This document shows positions 13,396 to 14,267 of a DNA stretch of 14,267 bases, piece after piece. The translations under genes were made by a program, and so were the position numbers. The notes below the pieces were generated by a model, which saw only the letters and a program-made list of their open reading frames with translations, was not told the origin of the DNA and made no database searches. Within the stretch, counting starts at the first letter, position 1, and each line of letters begins with the position of its first letter. The DNA is from Peptoniphilaceae bacterium (GTDB lineage: Bacteria; Bacillota; Clostridia; Tissierellales; Peptoniphilaceae): NCBI GenBank assembly GCA_029983595.1, contig JASBZD010000023.1:1-14267 (forward strand), written 5' to 3'.

Positions 13396-14267
13396 TTAGT
13401 TATATTTTACCATTTTTGTACCCTTAATTACTAAAACTAAACCAAACGCAACAGCAAAGTAGATAGCTGTATCACCAGTCTTTGGAAGTGGTCCCCTAGT
13501 TCTAGGTGGGTTTTGTCTTGGTGGGCTAGGAGGAGTTTCAGCAGGTGGGTTTTCACGTGGAGGAGAAGGTGGATTCTCTCTAGGTGGCGTTGGAGGAGTC
13601 TTACTAGGTGGAGAAGGTGGATTTTCTCTCGGCGGAGTAGGTGGTTTTTCCGGCTCTTCTTTATTTTCAATTATAAGAGCTTTAGAAGTACCACTATTTT
13701 CAGTAACTGTAAAGTTATGAGCCTGAGTAGATAATCTATATCCATCTGGAGCAAATACCTCCATTAAAGTATAGTTGCCAAAAGGAAGTCCTTCTACTTT
13801 AAAATTCCCCTTAGCATCTGATGTAACTGTATAAACTCTACCATCTTTAATAAAATCGCTAAGACGTCCATCATCGCCACGTTTCATGACTTTAAAACGA
13901 GCACCTTGAAGTCTTATAGAATCATTATTTGAATCAACTTTTATAAAGTTATATCCACCATCATTAGGGTTCTTATAGTTTTTTACAGTTATTTCACCAT
14001 TTCTATCTATTTGACGTTCTGTATCATCAAGCTGATAGCCATTTAAGGCTCTAACTTCTTTAAAATAATATTTTTTAGAACCTATATCTGGTAAACCTTT
14101 AATTATAATTTCACCATTAGAATTTGTTCTAAGTGATGGTGCGACATCGGTAGTCTTTTTAGTATCGTTATATTCAAAAACACCATTACTACCATCTAAA
14201 TATGGATATTCAATATTTCCATATTGATTTTTATAATAAAAAGTAAAAGTAACTCCAGATAATCTAT
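13396..14267 (-). CDS. LPXTG-anchored pilin/adhesin with CnaB-type domains, C-terminal part
   Basis: The frame is open to the right edge, so only the last 289 residues are seen; the methionine at 13887 is internal, because the preceding codons continue a folded domain. Two CnaB-like domains are visible. The first ends in KYYFKEVRALNGYQL. The second (about 103-203) has YNFIKVD, YTLMEVFAPDGYRL and LIIEN; Lys109, Glu169 and Asn201 fit the residues of an intramolecular isopeptide bond. A proline-rich stalk (about 205-255) leads to the sorting signal LPKTG (260-264), a hydrophobic helix and the tail KMVKYN. It would be exported, cut at LPKTG by sortase and polymerised or wall-anchored. It sits directly upstream of three sortases. 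Whether it is a backbone pilin, a tip adhesin or a collagen-binding-like protein depends on the missing N-terminal part. Confidence 0.9.
   Translation of the reverse strand, partial: RLSGVTFTFYYKNQYGNIEYPYLDGSNGVFEYNDTKKTTDVAPSLRTNSNGEIIIKGLPDIGSKKYYFKEVRALNGYQLDDTERQIDRNGEITVKNYKNPNDGGYNFIKVDSNNDSIRLQGARFKVMKRGDDGRLSDFIKDGRVYTVTSDAKGNFKVEGLPFGNYTLMEVFAPDGYRLSTQAHNFTVTENSGTSKALIIENKEEPEKPPTPPRENPPSPPSKTPPTPPRENPPSPPRENPPAETPPSPPRQNPPRTRGPLPKTGDTAIYFAVAFGLVLVIKGTKMVKYN
13501..13653 (-). repeat. Proline-rich repeat coding region in the surface protein
   Basis: Encodes about 50 residues built from variants of PPSPPRENPP and PPTPPRENPP. At DNA level two 20-base stretches (13562-13581 and 13610-13629, plus strand) differ at a single base and lie 48 bases apart, that is exactly 16 codons. 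Such in-frame repeats can change copy number and so stalk length. The stalk probably spans the cell wall ahead of the LPKTG signal. Confidence 0.8.

Noticed and set aside
13437..13734. Frames rich in Leu/His (minus) or Trp/Arg (plus) over the proline-rich stalk
   Set aside because: They are alternative-frame readings of the proline repeat region; low-complexity composition explains them.
13396..13887. A separate 163-residue protein starting at methionine 13887
   Set aside because: The frame continues upstream without a stop to the window edge, and the methionine sits within a CnaB domain (ARFKVM), so it is internal.
1..14267. CRISPR array, tRNA or rRNA genes
   Set aside because: No regularly spaced direct repeats and no cloverleaf or ribosomal RNA signatures were found by eye; the only repeats are the coding proline units.

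Overview
This AT-rich window looks like a low-GC Gram-positive anaerobe. Opposed gene blocks, strong AAGGAGG-type ribosome binding sites, LPXTG surface proteins with class C sortases, a 2-hydroxyacyl-CoA dehydratase activation module and a Na+-pumping Nqr-type complex together fit the amino-acid-fermenting Gram-positive anaerobic cocci (Peptoniphilus, Anaerococcus, Finegoldia; Tissierellales). The genus is an inference from gene content, not something read directly.

Layout, left to right. (1) 1-453, minus: the start of thiM, controlled by a TPP riboswitch with an intrinsic terminator and its own promoter. (2) 463-3035, minus: an octopine/nopaline dehydrogenase-family enzyme followed closely by an APC amino-acid permease, probably one transcript. 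(3) 3181-6213, minus: three tightly coupled genes, namely a DUF2229/HGD-like protein, an HGD-D-like protein and a BcrAD/BadFG-type ATPase activase with an extra cysteine-rich tail, ending in a clear terminator. (4) 6214-6409: a divergent promoter region. (5) 6410-10316, plus: five overlapping or closely spaced genes encoding NqrB, C, D, E and F homologues. There is no nqrA (or rnfC/rnfB), and NqrB lacks the usual N-terminal extension. (6) 10317-10492: convergent terminators, one of which resembles the end of an IS3/IS150-type element followed by a truncated transposase-like start. (7) 10493-14267, minus: the C-terminal part of an LPXTG pilin/adhesin with CnaB-type domains and a proline-rich stalk, then a hairpin, then three consecutive class C-type sortases ending in a terminator.

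How the genes may work together. The Nqr-like complex should exchange electrons between NADH and a membrane-side acceptor while moving Na+. The dehydratase-type module performs ATP-driven low-potential electron transfer onto an iron-sulfur protein. Both suit an anaerobe that ferments amino acids, and the permease/opine-dehydrogenase pair suits import and redox processing of amino-acid derivatives. The pilin and sortases form a separate surface-assembly locus. The points most worth a second look are the quinone-module-less Nqr operon, the split dehydratase/activase trio beside it, and the opine dehydrogenase-permease pair of unknown substrate.
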